This document shows, in pieces, positions 10,060 through 19,977 of a DNA stretch of 64,000 nucleotides. Location of the stretch: assembly GCF_012524115.1 (NCBI RefSeq), contig NZ_JAAZWB010000075.1, positions 1 to 64,000 on the forward strand, written 5' to 3'. Origin of the DNA: Bacillus sp. RO1. GTDB taxonomy: Bacteria; Bacillota; Bacilli; Bacillales; Bacillaceae_I. Every line of letters starts with the position of its first letter. Position 1 is the stretch's first letter. The notes under the pieces are model-generated. The model saw only the letters and a list, made by a program, of their open reading frames with translations, had not been told where the DNA came from and searched no databases. The translations under genes were made by a program, and so were the position numbers.

Positions 10060-10939
10060 TGGTGCTCTCCTCCTTTTTCAAGATTGGGAAACCTAGCTTT
10101 TCTCTTTCCTCATAGAAAGTTCTTGCTACTTTACGGGCCAGGTTTCTTACTCGACCGATATAACCAGTTCGTTCGGTAACAGATATAGCACCACGGGCGT
10201 CCAATTGATTGAATGTATGGGAGCATTTCAAAACATAATCGTAGGCAGGGTGAACAAGACCATGGTCCATCTGGCGGTGTGCTTCTTTTTCATAGATATC
10301 AAACAAAGAAAACAGCATATCAGGATCAGATGTTTCAAATGTATATTTAGAGTGCTCATATTCCGGTTGAAGGAAAATATCACGAACGGTGAAACCTTCT
10401 GTCCATTCCAGGTCGAATACGTTTTCCTTGTCTTGAATATAGGATGCAAGTCGTTCGATACCATAAGTGATTTCTACAGAAACCGGTTTACATTCAATTC
10501 CACCAACTTGTTGAAAATAAGTGAATTGTGTAATTTCCATTCCATCTAGCCAAACTTCCCAGCCTAGTCCTGCAGCCCCAAGCGTTGGAGCTTCCCAGTT
10601 ATCTTCTACAAATCGGATATCATGTTTAAGCGGGTCAATCCCTAGTTTCTTGAGTGATTCCAAGTATAATTCTTGGATGTTGTCTGGTGATGGCTTCATG
10701 ATTACTTGGAATTGGTGATGTTGGTATAAGCGGTTTGGGTTTTCTCCGTATCGGCCGTCTACAGGCCTTCTGGATGGTTCAACGTATGCTACGTTCCATG
10801 GCTCTGGGCCGATGCTTCTTAGGAATGTATAGGGGCTCATTGTTCCGGCACCTTTTTCTACGTCGTAGGCTTGCATGAGGATACAGCCTTGCTCTGACCA
10901 GTGGTTTTGCAGGGTCAGGATCATGTTTTGGATGTTCAT
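10052..10939 (-). CDS. glyQ: Glycyl-tRNA synthetase alpha subunit
   Basis: A 295-aa class II synthetase catalytic subunit that forms glycyl-adenylate. Recognisable stretches are [29 protein letters not shown] and the motif-like [21 protein letters not shown]. The ATG at 10939 follows AAGGTG and gives [14 protein letters not shown], as in B. subtilis GlyQ; the 33-residue open extension upstream belongs to the leader. A dispersed repeat (copy 4) sits between the T-box terminator and this start. Confidence 0.98.
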   Translation of the reverse strand: MNIQNMILTLQNHWSEQGCILMQAYDVEKGAGTMSPYTFLRSIGPEPWNVAYVEPSRRPVDGRYGENPNRLYQHHQFQVIMKPSPDNIQELYLESLKKLGIDPLKHDIRFVEDNWEAPTLGAAGLGWEVWLDGMEITQFTYFQQVGGIECKPVSVEITYGIERLASYIQDKENVFDLEWTEGFTVRDIFLQPEYEHSKYTFETSDPDMLFSLFDIYEKEAHRQMDHGLVHPAYDYVLKCSHTFNQLDARGAISVTERTGYIGRVRNLARKVARTFYEEREKLGFPILKKEESTNE

Positions 10940-10980
10940 TTTGACACCTTCCTTTTTTAAGTTGGTTACTGTTAGACGCC

Positions 10981-11108
10981 GCTGTTGATTTGCGCGCCAG
11001 GCTCCGCTTTCCGCGGGACGGTGTTTGAGCCTCCTCACAACGCTTCAGGGGTCTCAATCAACCGTTATCCCCCGCAGGAGTCTTCGCCTTTTGCTCCAAT
11101 CATCAGCT
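10981..11108 (+). repeat. Dispersed GC-rich repeat, copy 4
   Basis: It starts GCTGTTGATT and ends CAATCATCAGC. Its body includes CTTTCCGCGGGACGGT, GAGCCTCCTC and CCCGCAGGAGTCTTCGCC. Unusually, it lies within the transcribed leader between the T-box terminator and glyQ, so it will be part of the glyQS mRNA. Confidence 0.8.
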
Positions 11109-11175
11109 TAGAGACTACACTGAACTATAGTAGTCATTCTAAAGAACGCCTTAACTCCATATGTTGGCTGGAGGA

Positions 11176-11400
11176 CAAAAAGGAGAACCTCTTGTCTCTA
11201 TGCCAACAGAAGTTGTTAGCATAGGGACGAGAGATTCTCCCGCGGTTCCACCCTATTTGTAAAAAGGGATGTCCTTTTTACCACTTTATCCGTATTGCTC
11301 CAGAACGCCTTCCCTACCTCTTGATTCCCTAGCTCACACCACCCTAGGTTCGCTTTAATCGAGTTTGATAAGTACTACTTTCCTTCAATGCAATCTTTAT
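11176..11400 (-). ncRNA. Glycine T-box riboswitch leader of glyQS
   Basis: Read on the minus strand, the leader has the GAAAGTAGTA region, the apical GGTGTGAG motif of stem I, and the conserved T-box AGGGTGGAACCGCG (11254-11241). A long terminator hairpin follows, with arms 11240-11219 and 11203-11182 and then five T. The T-box bases overlap the 5' side of the antiterminator. A GGC at 11309-11307 in GAAGGCGTTC is a good candidate specifier, matching glycine. Uncharged tRNA-Gly would stabilise the antiterminator and raise glyQS expression. Confidence 0.93.
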
Positions 11401-11412
11401 GAATGTAATTGG

Positions 11413-11441
11413 ATAATAAATGATTTCTTTTCCAAAGTCAA
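11413..11441 (-). promoter_or_regulatory. SigA promoter of glyQS
   Basis: TTGACT (11441-11436) and TATTAT (11418-11413) are separated by 17 bp on the minus strand. It overlaps the last codons of recO and fires into the T-box leader. Confidence 0.8.
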
Positions 11442-12214
11442 TCAGGTTTTTCTTTTTTTTCAGGTAGATTTGCTTTCAATGATCCTATTTGCTTCAGAAA
11501 GCGCTTGGATTTTAACATTATCCCAGAATAGGCTTCATAATATTCATCAATAATGAATCGTAACTCTTTTCGTGTTTCTTCTTTTAGCGACAGGTTTCCA
11601 ATTCTATTCAAATCATAATAGTAAAATGTCCGTAAGAGTCTCAAGGTAGCTGGAGAGACTTTTATTAGGTATGGGTCCTTGTGAAAGCATCTGTTGCAAA
11701 GGAAGCCTCCTTCTTTAATAGAAAAAGCAAAGGTTCCTTCTGTTGCACCACATGAAGCACAGCGATTTAATTCCGGCGTAATACCGATGACATCACACAT
11801 CTTCATTTCAAAGATGAAGGTCAATATTTCTGCATCGTACCCATCATCAATAAAGTGAAGCACTTGGTATAAAAGCTCATAAAGTGCCGGATTACGCTTC
11901 CCTTCATCTGTGGTTCTATCCATCAATTCTACGATGTAAGAAGCATAAGCTGTCAGGAAGATATCCTCTCGAATAGATCTCATCGATTCCATGATTTCAC
12001 CTTGCTGGAGGCTTCCTAGTCCTGTTCCCCTTTGAAAGACAAAGGTCCCATGGGAAAATAACTGGGAGACAGCGGTAAATCGGCTGCTAGGCTTGTTGGC
12101 ACCTCTTGCCATTACCCCTACTTTTCCAAGCTCTTTTGAGTAGATGGTAACAATCTTATTATTTTCACCATAGGCATTTGTTCGAATGACAATGCCTTCA
12201 CATTTATGTAGCAA
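11438..12214 (-). CDS. recO: DNA repair protein RecO
   Basis: A 258-aa mediator that helps load RecA onto SSB-coated single-stranded DNA with RecR. It has an N-terminal OB fold (EGIVIRTNAYGENNKIVTIYS), then a helical core with a four-cysteine zinc site (CASC and CNRC). The TTG at 12214 gives the N-terminus LLHKCEG, matching B. subtilis, and has GGACGGTG 6 nt upstream. A GTG three codons earlier has a poorer site. The 3' end overlaps the glyQS promoter. Confidence 0.95.
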   Translation of the reverse strand: MLHKCEGIVIRTNAYGENNKIVTIYSKELGKVGVMARGANKPSSRFTAVSQLFSHGTFVFQRGTGLGSLQQGEIMESMRSIREDIFLTAYASYIVELMDRTTDEGKRNPALYELLYQVLHFIDDGYDAEILTFIFEMKMCDVIGITPELNRCASCGATEGTFAFSIKEGGFLCNRCFHKDPYLIKVSPATLRLLRTFYYYDLNRIGNLSLKEETRKELRFIIDEYYEAYSGIMLKSKRFLKQIGSLKANLPEKKEKPD

Positions 12215-12261
12215 ATCGTACACCGTCCATTTTTCTGGCTTTTATTAATTGTACGTTCTAC

Positions 12262-12307
12262 AAAATAAAAAGGCAATCTACAACACTTACGTGAGTAAAC
12301 TGCCTTA
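12262..12307 (-). terminator. Terminator below yqzL
   Basis: On the minus strand AAGGCA and TGCCTT flank an inner weak stem and run into TTTATTTT. It separates era-yqzL from recO, which may therefore be transcribed partly by read-through. Confidence 0.55.
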
Positions 12308-12325
12308 ATAATTGATCATCTGTCA

Positions 12326-12466
12326 TTATGAAATTGGTAAGTCACGATTCGCTAGCTCTTCTGTCTGTTCGGGTAAATCGCCATTCTCTTTCTCAAGTTC
12401 TTTGAAAAGAAGATAGGTATCAATATTACCTGTTTCTTTAAAGACCTTCCAGGTAAAATCCAACAT
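12326..12466 (-). CDS. yqzL: YqzL family small protein
   Basis: A 46-aa protein beginning MLDFTWKVFKETGNIDTYLL, with GGAG 9-10 nt before ATG. YqzL-type proteins occupy this place between era and recO in Bacillus; their function is unknown. The C-terminal half is acidic. Confidence 0.85.
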   Translation of the reverse strand: MLDFTWKVFKETGNIDTYLLFKELEKENGDLPEQTEELANRDLPIS

Positions 12467-12613
12467 TGTAAACTCCACCCTTTCTGTAGTAAAGACCAGC
12501 ATGCCTATTCCAATTCCTATATGACTATGATGACCGTAGAAGGGTCAAAACATGTTAGATAAATTTTGTAAATTCAATGCTACGAATTGACTATATTCCG
12601 CTCGTCTTTCCGA

Positions 12614-13964
<1,351 letters not shown>

Positions 13965-14087
13965 TTATATTTTACCTCAAATCACTTTTTAAATCACCCT
14001 TAAATTTTAAAAAATTTTAAATTTTCAATTTATTTAGTAATTTGATTGTGATAATTTATTTTTGACCAAATATTGAATATTTATCCA

Positions 14088-14220
14088 CCTGTTGACTGCA
14101 GTGCAAGGTGAGAGACTCCTGCGGGGGAGAAACGGTAGTCTTGAGACCCCGCAGGCAAAGCCGAGGAGGCTCAAGCACCGTCCCGCGGAAAGCGATCACC
14201 TGGAACGGAAGGAAACAGGA
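14088..14220 (-). repeat. Dispersed GC-rich repeat, copy 5 (inverted orientation)
   Basis: It contains GACTCCTGCGGGGG, TTGAGACCCCGCAGGC and GCCGAGGAGGCTCAAG, the reverse of copies 4 and 6, between CCTGTTGACT and GGAAACAGG ends. It fills half of the 310-bp gap between cdd and dgkA. The other half (13990-14087) is very AT-rich with no gene. Confidence 0.8.
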
Positions 14221-14232
14221 GTTATAGTAAAT

Positions 14233-14634
14233 TCACTTATTCAAAAAAATTGTAATATAAGGGCTAAATAAGATTACACCAATAATAACAGAGATACAAG
14301 CAAAAACTAAGGCCGCAGAGGCAGCCACATCTTTTGCCGTTTTTGCAAGAGGATGATACTCCTCCGTCACAAGATCCACCACATTTTCGATAGCGGTATT
14401 AATAATTTCAATGACAAACATCCCACCAATTACAAGAAACAGGATTAGCCACTCCACTTTTGTAATCTGAAAAAATAATGACATTCCAATCATTACAACA
14501 GCTATAAAAACATGAAACTTAATGTTTCTTTCCGTTCGAAGGACAAACATTAGCCCCTCAAGCGCATAGGAAAAACTAGAAGTAAATGACCCTCGATATC
14601 CTTTTCTGTTACGATCGCGTGAGTCCATAGGCAT
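14233..14634 (-). CDS. dgkA: Diacylglycerol/undecaprenol kinase
   Basis: A 133-aa integral membrane kinase of the DgkA family; in Gram-positives the substrate is mainly undecaprenol, feeding the lipid carrier of the cell wall. The catalytic signature [23 protein letters not shown] is visible after two membrane helices, with a third near the C-terminus. The start at 14634 ([16 protein letters not shown]) overlaps the ybeY end by 26 nt; an ATG six bases later is possible. A 20-residue upstream extension in the same frame only reads through ybeY. Confidence 0.93.
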   Translation of the reverse strand: MPMDSRDRNRKGYRGSFTSSFSYALEGLMFVLRTERNIKFHVFIAVVMIGMSLFFQITKVEWLILFLVIGGMFVIEIINTAIENVVDLVTEEYHPLAKTAKDVAASAALVFACISVIIGVILFSPYITIFLNK

Positions 14635-15082
14635 CCAGGATTTCTTTCTGTTTATCAAACATAACTTTTTCGTCTGCTTCGTTTTCATGATCATAACCTA
14701 ACAAATGCAATAGGCCGTGGAGGGCAAGAAATCCGAGCTCCCGTTTTACAGAATGGCCATATTCTTCTGCTTGTTCTTCTGCTTTTGGAATGGAGATGAT
14801 GATATCTCCGAGCATACGAGGTGCATCTTCCTCATAATGGATTTCGATCTCTCCCTCACCCATCTCCTCCATCGCGAAGGAAATGACATCTGTAGGACGG
14901 TCCTTGTCACGATATTCTCGGTTAATCTCCTGAATTCTGTCATTATTCACAAATGTCACGGAGAGTTCAGCACCGGCTTGAATAGACTCTTTTTCAGCAG
15001 CAAATATCAATAAATTTTTTATATCATCCCACTGTTCATCTGTCAGTCTTGTTGTTTCATCTAACATATCGATTTCTATCAT
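14609..15082 (-). CDS. ybeY: Endoribonuclease YbeY, rRNA maturation factor
   Basis: A 157-aa zinc-dependent RNase needed for 16S rRNA 3' maturation and 70S quality control. The metal-binding [11 protein letters not shown] motif (H-x3-H-x5-H) is near residues 122-132. Its ATG overlaps the pgpH stop by 4 nt, and its end overlaps dgkA, so the three genes are tightly coupled. Confidence 0.97.
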   Translation of the reverse strand: MIEIDMLDETTRLTDEQWDDIKNLLIFAAEKESIQAGAELSVTFVNNDRIQEINREYRDKDRPTDVISFAMEEMGEGEIEIHYEEDAPRMLGDIIISIPKAEEQAEEYGHSVKRELGFLALHGLLHLLGYDHENEADEKVMFDKQKEILDAYGLTRS

Positions 15083-17292
15083 GATTCTTCTTCCTCTCCT
15101 TTCGGATACTCAATTCTTGAATGAAAAATTCCTTGTAATGTTTCACAGAAGGACTTACCGATTTCTTCAAGCTCCTTGAATGTCAGATCACAGTCACTAT
15201 ATTGTCCATCTTGAAGACGGTCTTTAATGATAGCCTTTACAATTGTTTCAATTTTATCGGGGGTCGGATTATTCAATGACCTTACCGCCGCTTCTATGCT
15301 GTCGGCAGTCCCAACGATTGCCGCTTCCTTGGAAGTAGCTTTTGGTCCTGGATAACGATACTCTTCTTCTTTAATATTTTCGTTTTGTTCTTTTGCTTTA
15401 TGATAGAAGAACTTCAATAGTGTCGTACCATGATGCTGTGCTGCAATATCGACGATCTCTTTTGGCATATTATGATCCTTGAGTATTTGAGCTCCGTCCG
15501 TTGCATGGGCAATTATAATATTCTTACTCGTCTGAGGAGGGAGCTTATCATGTGGATTTGCTCTTCCCATTTGATTTTCAATAAAATAATGTGGCCTTTT
15601 TGTTTTGCCTATATCATGATAATAAGATGCAACTCTTGCAAGCAGCCCATTAGCACCTACTGCCTCACATGCAGATTCCGCTAGATTAGCCACCATTACA
15701 CTATGGTGATACGTTCCTGGAGTTTCCATCAATATTTTTCTCAGCAATGGGTGATTCGGATTGGAGAGCTCAAGCAACTTCATCGTTGATAGCATTCCAA
15801 AGCCCACTTCAAAGAATGGGAGAATTCCGATAGTAAGAACAGCTGAAACCACTCCGGAACCGACTGCCATTGTCCCATTTATCCCAAGTTCTAATAATTC
15901 GTTCATGCCAGTTAGGTCTCTGTTTGTCAATAGAATCAACGCAATGACCGTCACCACGTTTATGAATGACACAAAAAGTCCTGTCTGAAGTATTGTAAGT
16001 CGTCTGTTATGCTGATTTAAGAATAATACCGACGCCACAGCCGAAATAATCAGATATGACCCCACGGTATAGTTCATGGCTCCTGGAACCATATTAAAAA
16101 TAAAACTTCCACAAATCCCAAAAATAATACTTGAAAATATGGCAATGCGATCGTTAATCAGCATTTTTATTAGCATGGCACCCATTGCAACCGGGGCAAT
16201 ATAACCAATTTCAGTTGTATTAAGGGTTTGAAAGAAACTAAAAATTTTCAATAAGATTAACGTGATAGAAAAAATTAATAAATACATGGTCAAATACGTA
16301 TTTTTACTGTGAATAGCAGTATCAATGTTTTTAAACAAGTACACCAGCGCAAAGATCATTAAACCAATAATGATTAATAACCCAGCATAGGGTGCCACAT
16401 TGTCAGATTGATTGACAAATCCGGCAACGGTAAGAAGCCTATATGTTTCCCGGTCAATAAATTGGCCAGCCTTTACAAGTGTATCACCTTGTGAAATTCG
16501 AACAGGTTCAACAGCGTCGATTGCCTGTTGCTTCTTTTCCTGCGTTTGGGCCGAATCATAAATAACATTTTGGATAACAGAAATGCTAGAAATATTAATA
16601 ATAACGCTTGGCACATTGCCAGATTGTGAGAGCTCCGTTCTCGCAAGGTTTTTCGCTTCACTAGCGTCTTCAGTTGTATGTATATCCCTAGACATAGCGT
16701 TATTGATTGCCGTTACGGATGCGTTTTTATACCTAGTGAGGTCAGCTTCCTTAGAACCAAGCAAGAAGAGCAGATTTTCATCTTCCAATTCTTTTTCCCA
16801 ACGGTCTGGGACTTGTCCTTCAAGTGCTTCTTTTAGCAGCTTTAACTTTTCTGCGTCTGTCAGCATAATTGGCTCAGGTTCTTCTTGAGGCTCTGAGGAA
16901 TCGTCCTCTCCCTCAGTTGGAGGTGAGGTTTCCGGAACTTTTTCGAGCTCGGCAATCTGGTTTTTAGTATCAATCAGCACTTCAAAAAAGTTCTCAATTC
17001 TTGCAATTTGTTGATATACCTTATCCTTGTCTCTAATGAATTGATCAGGGACTTTATCTGCTGCTTCTTTTCTTAATAATTCTGTAGCTTCTCTATCTTC
17101 AAAACTATGAGGTGCCACAATCGTTTTTTCAGCAGTGCTGAATAGTTGTACATTTATCTTCTCAGGCTTAACATTACTAAACATAATACCAAACATGATA
17201 AGTCCCAACAGCACATATATAATGACATGGTAAAACTTAAAAGCCTTTAAGTGTTGAAAAGAAATTTTCCAGGATTTCGATTTCTTTTTCAC
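15079..17292 (-). CDS. pgpH: Membrane HD phosphodiesterase PgpH (7TMR-HDED), c-di-AMP hydrolase
   Basis: A 737-aa membrane protein: an N-terminal helix, a large extracytoplasmic 7TMR-HDED domain (about 50-285), seven membrane helices (about 290-480) and a cytoplasmic HD domain (about 510-700) with [11 protein letters not shown] and [11 protein letters not shown] as metal ligands. Family members degrade c-di-AMP, affecting potassium and wall homeostasis. The acidic low-complexity stretch [18 protein letters not shown] at about 123-140 is unusual. It lies between phoH and ybeY as in B. subtilis (yqfF). Confidence 0.95.
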   Translation of the reverse strand: MKKKSKSWKISFQHLKAFKFYHVIIYVLLGLIMFGIMFSNVKPEKINVQLFSTAEKTIVAPHSFEDREATELLRKEAADKVPDQFIRDKDKVYQQIARIENFFEVLIDTKNQIAELEKVPETSPPTEGEDDSSEPQEEPEPIMLTDAEKLKLLKEALEGQVPDRWEKELEDENLLFLLGSKEADLTRYKNASVTAINNAMSRDIHTTEDASEAKNLARTELSQSGNVPSVIINISSISVIQNVIYDSAQTQEKKQQAIDAVEPVRISQGDTLVKAGQFIDRETYRLLTVAGFVNQSDNVAPYAGLLIIIGLMIFALVYLFKNIDTAIHSKNTYLTMYLLIFSITLILLKIFSFFQTLNTTEIGYIAPVAMGAMLIKMLINDRIAIFSSIIFGICGSFIFNMVPGAMNYTVGSYLIISAVASVLFLNQHNRRLTILQTGLFVSFINVVTVIALILLTNRDLTGMNELLELGINGTMAVGSGVVSAVLTIGILPFFEVGFGMLSTMKLLELSNPNHPLLRKILMETPGTYHHSVMVANLAESACEAVGANGLLARVASYYHDIGKTKRPHYFIENQMGRANPHDKLPPQTSKNIIIAHATDGAQILKDHNMPKEIVDIAAQHHGTTLLKFFYHKAKEQNENIKEEEYRYPGPKATSKEAAIVGTADSIEAAVRSLNNPTPDKIETIVKAIIKDRLQDGQYSDCDLTFKELEEIGKSFCETLQGIFHSRIEYPKGEEEES

Positions 17293-17352
17293 TGTTATTT
17301 GACTCCCTCCATAAACGACATCCCCAAAAATAAAATCCTTTACAAGTGAAAT

Positions 17353-17370
17353 AGCCCCAATAAAGGGGCT
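17353..17370. terminator. Terminator below phoH
   Basis: AGCCCC and GGGGCT pair around a 6-base loop immediately after the phoH stop. The plus-strand side has a good T tail (TTATTTT); the minus-strand tail is ATTTC, so read-through into pgpH is likely. Confidence 0.6.
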
Positions 17371-18336
17371 TTATTTTGATTCAAGCTTTTCGTATGCATC
17401 GATAATTCTCGCAACCAACGGATGACGGACGACGTCTGATTGTTCGAGTTCAATAAATTGAATGCCTGATGTATTTTTCAAGATATCCCTCACTACTGCG
17501 AGGCCTGACTTCATTCCTTTTGGCAAATCAACTTGGGATATGTCACCCGTAATCACCATTTTCGATCCAAATCCAAGTCTTGTAAGGAACATCTTCATCT
17601 GGGCTGCAGTTGTATTCTGCGCTTCATCGAGAATGACAAATGCATCGTCCAGCGTACGGCCCCTCATGTAAGCTAAGGGAGCAATTTCAATGGTCCCTCT
17701 TTCTATTAACCTTTGGGTATGTTCAGAACCAAATACATCGTGCAACGCATCATATAACGGTCGTAAATATGGGTCCACTTTCTCTTTCAAGTCTCCTGGC
17801 AGAAAACCTAAGCTCTCCCCAGCTTCCACAGCAGGGCGAGTAAGGATAATTCTTTTTACCTGCCCGTTTTTTAATGCAGTTACTGCCATAACCACGGCTA
17901 AGTATGTTTTTCCTGTTCCTGCAGGACCGATCCCAAAAACAAGATCTTTTTTCCTGATTGCAGAAACATACTGTCTTTGTCCTAAAGTCTTTACACGTAT
18001 AGACTTACCTTTTACATTTTTTGTTAACTCTTCATCGTATAGTTCTTGAAAAGAGTGCATCTTGTCTTCTTTAGCAAGCTGAATGGCATAGATGACATCT
18101 CTCTCACTGATCGTAATGCCTTTTCGAATGACTTCTAATAAATTTTGTATGACGCTATCGACCATCTCCACTTGTTTGACATCACCGGATACATTGACTG
18201 TTTCTCCGCGGGTCACAATGGATACGTTCAATTCTTCCTCAATTCTCTTCAGGTTGACATCTTGATTCCCAAAGAGAGCAATAGCTTCGTTTGGATTATT
18301 TAGTTGTTGATTCATCATCACTAGTTCTTCTGACAT
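17371..18336 (-). CDS. phoH: PhoH-like ATPase
   Basis: A 321-aa protein with an N-terminal KH-like region and a P-loop ATPase domain: Walker A GPAGTGKT at about 134-141 and Walker B FVILDEAQN at about 230. The family is thought to act in RNA metabolism; it pairs conservatively with YbeY, as here. AAGGAGA lies before ATG. Only 3 bp separate it from yqfD. Confidence 0.95.
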   Translation of the reverse strand: MSEELVMMNQQLNNPNEAIALFGNQDVNLKRIEEELNVSIVTRGETVNVSGDVKQVEMVDSVIQNLLEVIRKGITISERDVIYAIQLAKEDKMHSFQELYDEELTKNVKGKSIRVKTLGQRQYVSAIRKKDLVFGIGPAGTGKTYLAVVMAVTALKNGQVKRIILTRPAVEAGESLGFLPGDLKEKVDPYLRPLYDALHDVFGSEHTQRLIERGTIEIAPLAYMRGRTLDDAFVILDEAQNTTAAQMKMFLTRLGFGSKMVITGDISQVDLPKGMKSGLAVVRDILKNTSGIQFIELEQSDVVRHPLVARIIDAYEKLESK

Positions 18337-18339
18337 TCA

Positions 18340-19527
18340 TTAGTCTCCTTGAATAATTGGTTCGATTTTGACAATATTTTCAATGACTTGATAATGTATA
18401 TCTACACTTACTTTACCATTCTCCTTTTGAGTGCGCAAAACTTTTTCACCTTTTATCTCTGCATCTTCACCAAGATTGGAAAGGACCTGATTTCTCCCTA
18501 TCTCCAGAGCTTGCTCGATGACTTCCTCGTCATCGTATATCCGTTCTACAATCTCTTGTTCATGGACTGTCTTTCCTACATAGGATATTGGCAATTTCCA
18601 TTTCCAGAAATAGAAAGGTCGCTCCGCCTCATATTCCTCTTTCCGCTCAAAATCCTCGTGGAAAAACCCCCATACCGGAACCTCCACACTGCCCACTCTC
18701 AAATAATGCTTATTAAACGCTTCTCCAGTCAATACGGGGAGAGTGGTCTTAATTGGAACATCCACACTAGTAAGATACCATGTTTCACCTAGTACCTCTC
18801 CAACAGCCGCAATGGATCTTTTGCTATCCTCTCTTCCAATCAATCCAGAAACCAACACCTGGCCTTTATCGACATAATCATTTACTTGAACGAGTGGTTG
18901 TCCTTTTTCAACGTAAATCTTTGCAATCATTGCTTTTTTCTTCGCAACCAAGCTTCTTGGGGACAGTGCTTCCAACTTCTCTGGTTCATTCTTTTCTACA
19001 ACCTCAAAATGGTAGGATGTCCCATTTAATACCACACCAATCCAAGTAATTTCACTTATTGTGTCCGTTAAATAGCGTTGAATACTTTCCACATCTTTTA
19101 TGAAAAATTGGAATTTCCCTTTTTTCACCCCAAGCTTGTCTAATTCTTGCATAATCTTATGCTCTGTTGCAGGCTCTGCCCCTTTGATTTCAATACTCCA
19201 GACCATATTGGATAATAAAAATACGGTAAGGAAAGCTGCTATGATTCCGACTATCAATCCACTGTTCTTTAGGGAGTACTGAGTTAGAAAAGGCAATCCT
19301 TTTCTCGTAAGAAAACGGAATTTGCAATCCTGCTTCTTAATTAATCTCCTCAGTTTACGGACATCTTTCAAAAGCACATGACATGTGTAAGCCTCTTCTC
19401 CCAGCTTCTTCACTTGCCATACTTGTATCCCACTTCTTGTGCAGTCGTTAAGGAATCTCTCTACCCCTTTACCATGAATAATTATTTTTACGGTACCAGA
19501 AAAAAAATTCATCCATTGATTTTTCAT
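18340..19527 (-). CDS. yqfD: Sporulation protein YqfD
   Basis: A 395-aa membrane-anchored protein of the YqfD family, expressed in the mother cell in B. subtilis and needed for efficient sporulation. One clear membrane helix lies at about residues 84-108 (GLIVGIIAAFLTVFLLSN). The rest is soluble, probably outside. Repeated Val-rich segments such as YVEKGQPLVQVNDYVDKGQV resemble a biotinyl-lipoyl-like fold. It forms an operon with yqfC (15-bp gap). Confidence 0.92.
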   Translation of the reverse strand: MKNQWMNFFSGTVKIIIHGKGVERFLNDCTRSGIQVWQVKKLGEEAYTCHVLLKDVRKLRRLIKKQDCKFRFLTRKGLPFLTQYSLKNSGLIVGIIAAFLTVFLLSNMVWSIEIKGAEPATEHKIMQELDKLGVKKGKFQFFIKDVESIQRYLTDTISEITWIGVVLNGTSYHFEVVEKNEPEKLEALSPRSLVAKKKAMIAKIYVEKGQPLVQVNDYVDKGQVLVSGLIGREDSKRSIAAVGEVLGETWYLTSVDVPIKTTLPVLTGEAFNKHYLRVGSVEVPVWGFFHEDFERKEEYEAERPFYFWKWKLPISYVGKTVHEQEIVERIYDDEEVIEQALEIGRNQVLSNLGEDAEIKGEKVLRTQKENGKVSVDIHYQVIENIVKIEPIIQGD

Positions 19528-19542
19528 GCGTATCCTCCTAGT

Positions 19543-19827
19543 TTATTCTTCCAGATACATCACTTGATTAATTTTTCCTTCAAGTAAAATTTCTTCTGGC
19601 AAGATGGTCCTGATAACAAAAGACTCTCCTTTAACAAGCAGCTGTCCTTGCTTTAATAACAATCGAATTTCTTTATCGGTAAACGTTAATAAACCTCGGT
19701 GATTTTCAATATATATATGTATTTGTCCAATCATTGTAATTCGCGGCAGATCCATCATGACATCTGCGGGTAATTCCATATTGTTGGTGATCCAGTTATT
19801 CATGCGGGAACGAAACTTCTTGAGCAT
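19543..19827 (-). CDS. yqfC: Sporulation protein YqfC
   Basis: A 94-aa YqfC/YabP-family protein (PRITMIGQIHIYIENHRGLL) associated with sporulation. AAAGGGGG lies 7 nt before ATG. Its upstream region has been replaced by the mobile element: the attL crossover point is only 25 bp above the start codon, so whatever promoter lay further upstream is now about 14 kb away. Confidence 0.93.
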   Translation of the reverse strand: MLKKFRSRMNNWITNNMELPADVMMDLPRITMIGQIHIYIENHRGLLTFTDKEIRLLLKQGQLLVKGESFVIRTILPEEILLEGKINQVMYLEE

Positions 19828-19833
19828 GGAAAA

Positions 19834-19876
19834 ACCCCCTTTCCTTTCATATGTATGAGTATATTTACAAGGTGTA
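19834..19876. other. attL of the serine-recombinase element
   Basis: It contains TTCATATGTATGA (19846-19858), repeated exactly at 33887-33899. The left, chromosomal half ends CTTTCATA. The right, element half carries TATGA and, 15-22 bp from the centre, AAGGTGTA, the inverted partner of TACACCTT in attR. The central dinucleotide is TG at 19852-19853. On the minus strand the core reads CATACATA, close to the SigE -10 consensus (CATACA-A/C-T) and about 14 nt above the yqfC ribosome binding site. No convincing SigE -35 box is seen. Confidence 0.85.
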
Positions 19877-19977
19877 GGTTATATGATAATCTTTTCTTTG
19901 TACAACATATTCAATTTATTCGGGGTGTATGCACCCTTTGGTTATATATATAAGGAAGGTACAAATATAAGGAAGGA

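Noticed and set aside
10779-11224. Frames on both strands over the glyQS leader
   Set aside because: They cross the T-box terminator and repeat copy 4, both better explained as non-coding.
19828-19870. A complete SigE promoter for yqfC in the integrated state
   Set aside because: Only the -10-like CATACATA is seen; no -35 match at 13-15 bp spacing in either arrangement.
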